Assembly: GCA_913050205.1 (NCBI GenBank)
Contig: CAJXAU010000051.1
Coordinates: 1 to 8,457, forward strand
Length of the DNA stretch: 8,457 nucleotides
From: an uncultured Verrucomicrobiota bacterium
GTDB taxonomy: Bacteria; Verrucomicrobiota; Verrucomicrobiia; Limisphaerales; UBA1096
Reading direction: 5' to 3'
The position numbers and the translations under genes are program-made. Under the pieces are notes generated by a model that worked only from the letters and a program-made list of their open reading frames with translations, was not told the origin of the DNA and ran no database searches. Below, one piece after another: positions 5,676-8,457 of the stretch; the first letter of the stretch is position 1; each line of letters starts with the position of its first letter.

Positions 5676-8312
5676 ATGTTGGTTGTGGATATCTTCCCCT
5701 CGACCGATTCCGGTGTGGCCCTTAATTTCGCCCCGGTGCCGAAGGAGGCGAAACTCACCCCGATGATGGCCCAGTACCGGCAGTGCAAAGGCCAACTGCC
5801 GGCTGGGACCATCCTGCTGTTCCGTCTGGGGGACTTTTACGAGATGTTCTTCGAGGACGCCAAGGAGGCGGCCGGCATTCTCAACGTGGCACTGACCAAG
5901 CGCGGCGACACGCCGATGTGCGGCATTCCGTACCACGCCACCGGCAGCTACATGGCCAAGCTGCTGCAGGCAGGCCGCAAAGTGGCCATCTGCGATCAGG
6001 TCGAGACAGCCAAGCCGGGGCAGCTGGTCAAGCGCGAGATCACCCAGATCATCAGTCCGGGCGCACACTTCGACGAACGCATGCTCGAGGCCGGGCGCAA
6101 CAATTTCCTCGTCGCAGTCGCTGCTTCCGGGAGCCGGTTCGGCGTGGCAGCCGTGGATCTGACGACCGGCGATTTCAAAGTGGCCGAGCTGGAAAGCGAG
6201 GCAGCCGTCGTCGCCGAGCTGGAGCGGCTCAACCCGGGCGAGGTGATTTACCCGGAGGAAGCCAAGCCACTGGCCGGGTTGATCGAGCCGAACGTCAGCG
6301 TGCTAAACGGATACGAGGGCTGGGTGTTCGCGCTGGAGACAGCAGAGTTCACGCTGAAGGATCATTTCAAGGTGGCCGCCCTCGACGGATTCGGGCTGAA
6401 GAGCCGACCCGCCGCAGTCGGAGCAGCCGGCGGGGCGCTGCACTACATCAGCCAACATCTGCGGCGTGACGTGACGCACTTCACCCGACTGACTTTTTAC
6501 GAGGTGGCCGACTATCTCGTTCTCGACGCCGCCACGCTCAAGCATCTGGAAATCCTCGAGCCTCTCCATCGCGAAGCGGCCAAGCCGGCCACGCTCTACG
6601 CCGCGATGAACCGCACCGCCACACCGATGGGCGCACGGCGGTTGCGCGACTGGCTGTCGCAGCCGCTCTCGGCTGTCGAACCGATCCGCCAGCGACAGGA
6701 GGCCGTGGCCCGGTTCATTCACAACGGCCCAGCGCTGGACCGGTTCCGCGAGAGCCTTAGAGAGGTGCGCGATCTCGAGCGGATGATCAGCCGCCTGAGC
6801 ATCGGCTCCGGCAACGCGCGCGACCTTGTCCAACTTCGTGGTGCGCTGCTGCAGTTGCCCGGCCTTCGCAGCATGGTCGCCGAGGTGCAACAGGCTTCCG
6901 ACCCGGTCGCGCCATCACTCAGCGAGGATGTGTTTGAGGAGGAAACCGACCAGCTCCTGCCTCTGTTGAGCCAGTTGGGCGGCCAATTGCACGAGCTGCC
7001 GGAAGTCGAGGCGTTGATCTCGCGGGCAATCGTCGATGATCCACCAATGGCGTTGAAAGACGGCGGTATCATTCGCGAGGGCTTCGACTCTGCGCTCGAC
7101 GAACTGCGCAGTGGCGCCACCGAGGGAAAGAATTGGATCGCCAAACTACAGCAGGAGGAGATGGAGAAAACCGGCATCACCTCGCTCAAGGTTCGGTTTA
7201 ATTCCGTATTCGGATATTTCATCGAAGTAACCCGCGCCAATCTTGACAAAGTCCCTGAGCACTACACACGCAAGCAAACTCTGGCCAACGCCGAACGGTT
7301 CATCACGCCGGAGCTCAAGGAGATGGAAGGCAAAATCCTCGGCTCCGAGGAGCGCAGCCAGAAACTCGAGTACGAGCTGTTCCAGCGCGTGCGCGAGGAG
7401 GTGCTGAAGGCACTCCCACAGGTGCAGGAGATTGCCTCCGCTCTGGCACAGCTCGACGTTCTCGCCGGGTTTGCCGAGGTGGCGCGGCTGCACGACCACA
7501 TATGTCCGGACATCCGGGACGAGGGCGTGCTGCAGCTCGACGAAGGTCGCCATCCGGTGCTCGAGCAGTCCATGACCGGCGAGCCGTTCGTGCCCAACGA
7601 TGCAAATCTCGACCGCAACTCCCGGCAGGTTGCCGTCATTACCGGCCCAAATATGGCCGGCAAAAGCACCTACATCCGGCAGGTTGCCCTGCTCTCGTTG
7701 CTGGCCCACACCGGCGCCTTTCTCCCCGCGCGGCAGGCGCGAGTCGATCTCGTCGACCGCATTTTCACCCGCATCGGCGCGAGCGACGACCTCTCCCGCG
7801 GCCAATCCACCTTCATGGTCGAGATGAGTGAGACGGCGAACATCCTGAACAACGCCACCGACCGCAGTCTGGTCGTGCTCGACGAAGTCGGCCGCGGCAC
7901 CAGCACATTCGACGGCCTGAGTCTGGCTTGGTCCATCGTCGAGCACCTCCACAATCAGGTCGGCGCCAAGACGCTTTTCGCCACTCACTACCATGAGTTG
8001 ACCGAGCTGGCCGGTCGACTGCCGCGGCTGGCCAACTTCAATGTCGCCGTGCGGGAGTGGAACGACCAGATCGTGTTTCTCCACAAGATTGTCGAAGGCG
8101 GTGCAGACAAAAGCTACGGCATCCACGTGGCGCGTCTGGCCGGCGTGCCCAAGCCGGTGATCGACCGCGCCAAGGACATTCTCCGAAACCTCGAGAACAC
8201 CGAGCTGTCACCCGACGGAGGAACCCGCTATGTCTCCCGCCAATCAGCCGAGCGTGAAACGTTGCGGAAAATCGAACCCTCGCCGCAGCTGGACCTCTTC
8301 GCGGGTCAATGA
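5676..8312 (+). CDS. mutS: DNA mismatch repair protein MutS
   Basis: An 878-residue MutS that recognises mispaired and looped bases and signals to MutL in an ATP-dependent way. The N-terminal domain has the mismatch-reading motif GDFYEMF (Phe54, Glu56), shortly after TPMMAQY. Connector and lever regions follow; the core/clamp contains VFGYFIEVTRANL (about 512) and YTRKQTL. The ABC-type ATPase domain shows Walker A GPNMAGKST at 657-665, Walker B LVVLDE with Asp736/Glu737, signature GRGTSTFDG at 739-747 and the FATHYHEL histidine motif at 768-775. QLDLF at 871-875, three residues from the end, is a textbook beta-clamp binding motif. The length suits MutS1 (E. coli 853). I chose ATG 5676; ATG 5763 (849 aa, at TPMM) would remove residues normally before that motif, and an AGGAGG at 5743 sits 14 bases from it. 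All catalytic residues are present. No mutL is in view. Confidence 0.96.
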   Translation: MLVVDIFPSTDSGVALNFAPVPKEAKLTPMMAQYRQCKGQLPAGTILLFRLGDFYEMFFEDAKEAAGILNVALTKRGDTPMCGIPYHATGSYMAKLLQAGRKVAICDQVETAKPGQLVKREITQIISPGAHFDERMLEAGRNNFLVAVAASGSRFGVAAVDLTTGDFKVAELESEAAVVAELERLNPGEVIYPEEAKPLAGLIEPNVSVLNGYEGWVFALETAEFTLKDHFKVAALDGFGLKSRPAAVGAAGGALHYISQHLRRDVTHFTRLTFYEVADYLVLDAATLKHLEILEPLHREAAKPATLYAAMNRTATPMGARRLRDWLSQPLSAVEPIRQRQEAVARFIHNGPALDRFRESLREVRDLERMISRLSIGSGNARDLVQLRGALLQLPGLRSMVAEVQQASDPVAPSLSEDVFEEETDQLLPLLSQLGGQLHELPEVEALISRAIVDDPPMALKDGGIIREGFDSALDELRSGATEGKNWIAKLQQEEMEKTGITSLKVRFNSVFGYFIEVTRANLDKVPEHYTRKQTLANAERFITPELKEMEGKILGSEERSQKLEYELFQRVREEVLKALPQVQEIASALAQLDVLAGFAEVARLHDHICPDIRDEGVLQLDEGRHPVLEQSMTGEPFVPNDANLDRNSRQVAVITGPNMAGKSTYIRQVALLSLLAHTGAFLPARQARVDLVDRIFTRIGASDDLSRGQSTFMVEMSETANILNNATDRSLVVLDEVGRGTSTFDGLSLAWSIVEHLHNQVGAKTLFATHYHELTELAGRLPRLANFNVAVREWNDQIVFLHKIVEGGADKSYGIHVARLAGVPKPVIDRAKDILRNLENTELSPDGGTRYVSRQSAERETLRKIEPSPQLDLFAGQ

Positions 8313-8330
8313 CGGCTTGACCTGTGGCCC

Positions 8331-8346
8331 CCGCTTGGCCAAGCTG
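8331..8346 (-). repeat. Palindromic repeat copy 4, variant, inverse orientation
   Basis: Read on the minus strand this is CAGCTTGGCCAAGCGG, matching the 16-base element at 14 positions; the intact dyad is 12 bases (8333-8344). It sits 18 bases after the mutS stop and 12 bases before the tRNA, filling the middle of the short gap. It is not followed by a T-run, so it does not resemble a terminator. Confidence 0.6.
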
Positions 8347-8358
8347 CGCGGCCCGCTC

Positions 8359-8448
8359 GGAGAGATGGCTGAGTGGTCGAAAGCGCTCCCCTGCTAAGGG
8401 AGTATAGGTTAACGCCTATCGAGGGTTCGAATCCCTCTCTCTCCGCCA
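8359..8448 (+). tRNA. serX-type tRNA-Ser: tRNA-Ser(GCU)
   Basis: Complete class II cloverleaf of 90 bases. The acceptor GGAGAGA (8359-8365) pairs with TCTCTCC (8438-8444). The anticodon stem CTCCC/GGGAG (8386-8390, 8398-8402) encloses a 7-base loop with anticodon GCT at 8393-8395, reading AGC and AGU serine codons. The long variable arm ATAGG/CCTAT (8404-8408, 8415-8419) is typical of serine tRNAs. The T arm is GAGGG-TTCGAAT-CCCTC (8421-8437). The discriminator base is G and the CCA end is encoded (8446-8448). A pyrimidine-rich run (8449-8457, ending TTTTT) may start a terminator, but the window stops there. It lies 46 bases after mutS and could be read from its own promoter or by read-through. 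The symbol given is descriptive only. Confidence 0.97.
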
Positions 8449-8457
8449 CTTCTTTTT

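Noticed and set aside
7146..8126. Minus-strand open frame of 326 codons within mutS
   Set aside because: It lies antisense to the conserved MutS ATPase domain; the frame is open because of third-position GC bias, and no family motif is visible.
1..8457. Search for mobile elements, CRISPR repeats, toxin-antitoxin or defence genes, including near the tRNA as an integration site
   Set aside because: No transposase, integrase, regularly spaced repeats or accessory genes are visible, and the window ends 9 bases after the tRNA, so any integrated element beyond it cannot be judged.

Overview
The window looks like ordinary chromosomal, GC-rich core-genome DNA from a Gram-negative (diderm) bacterium. 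The best guess is a member of Verrucomicrobiota or the wider PVC group. BamA and a Skp/OmpH-type chaperone imply an outer membrane. The DnaB N-terminal domain (EQGVLGCILL, FYDLRHQ, VPSAANLEYY) and the Skp N-terminus (a YWKT motif after the first strand) resemble verrucomicrobial homologues as I remember them. This assignment rests on recalled family likeness, not on a search.

Layout, left to right. The 3' end of a dihydrolipoamide dehydrogenase gene (lpdA, + strand, cut by the window edge) converges on a minus-strand cluster dnaB > bamA > skp. A bidirectional hairpin terminator separates them. The minus cluster is compact: bamA begins inside the last codons of dnaB, and skp begins about 26 bases after the bamA stop. 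A 193-base gap then separates dnaB from the divergently transcribed mutS (+). A tRNA-Ser(GCU) gene with an encoded CCA end follows mutS, and the window ends 9 bases later. No stretch longer than 300 bases lacks a gene.

The genes serve separate housekeeping jobs: central carbon metabolism (E3 subunit), outer-membrane protein assembly (BamA plus periplasmic chaperone), replication fork unwinding (DnaB), mismatch repair (MutS) and translation (tRNA-Ser). BamA and Skp act in one pathway. The operonic link to DnaB is less expected.

The most interesting unexplained signal is a repeated palindromic element, GCGCTTGGCCAAGCGG. It occurs as three exact 16-base copies (568-583, 3993-4008, 5567-5582) and one 14/16 copy in inverse orientation (8331-8346). 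These sit at gene boundaries: after the lpdA stop, at the start of bamA as a tandem double copy within the signal-peptide codons, in the dnaB/mutS divergent gap, and in the mutS/tRNA gap. It may be a genome-wide iterated palindrome or a regulator or methylation site. I found no mobile element, CRISPR array, defence system or biosynthetic cluster, and nothing I would call a new multi-gene system.
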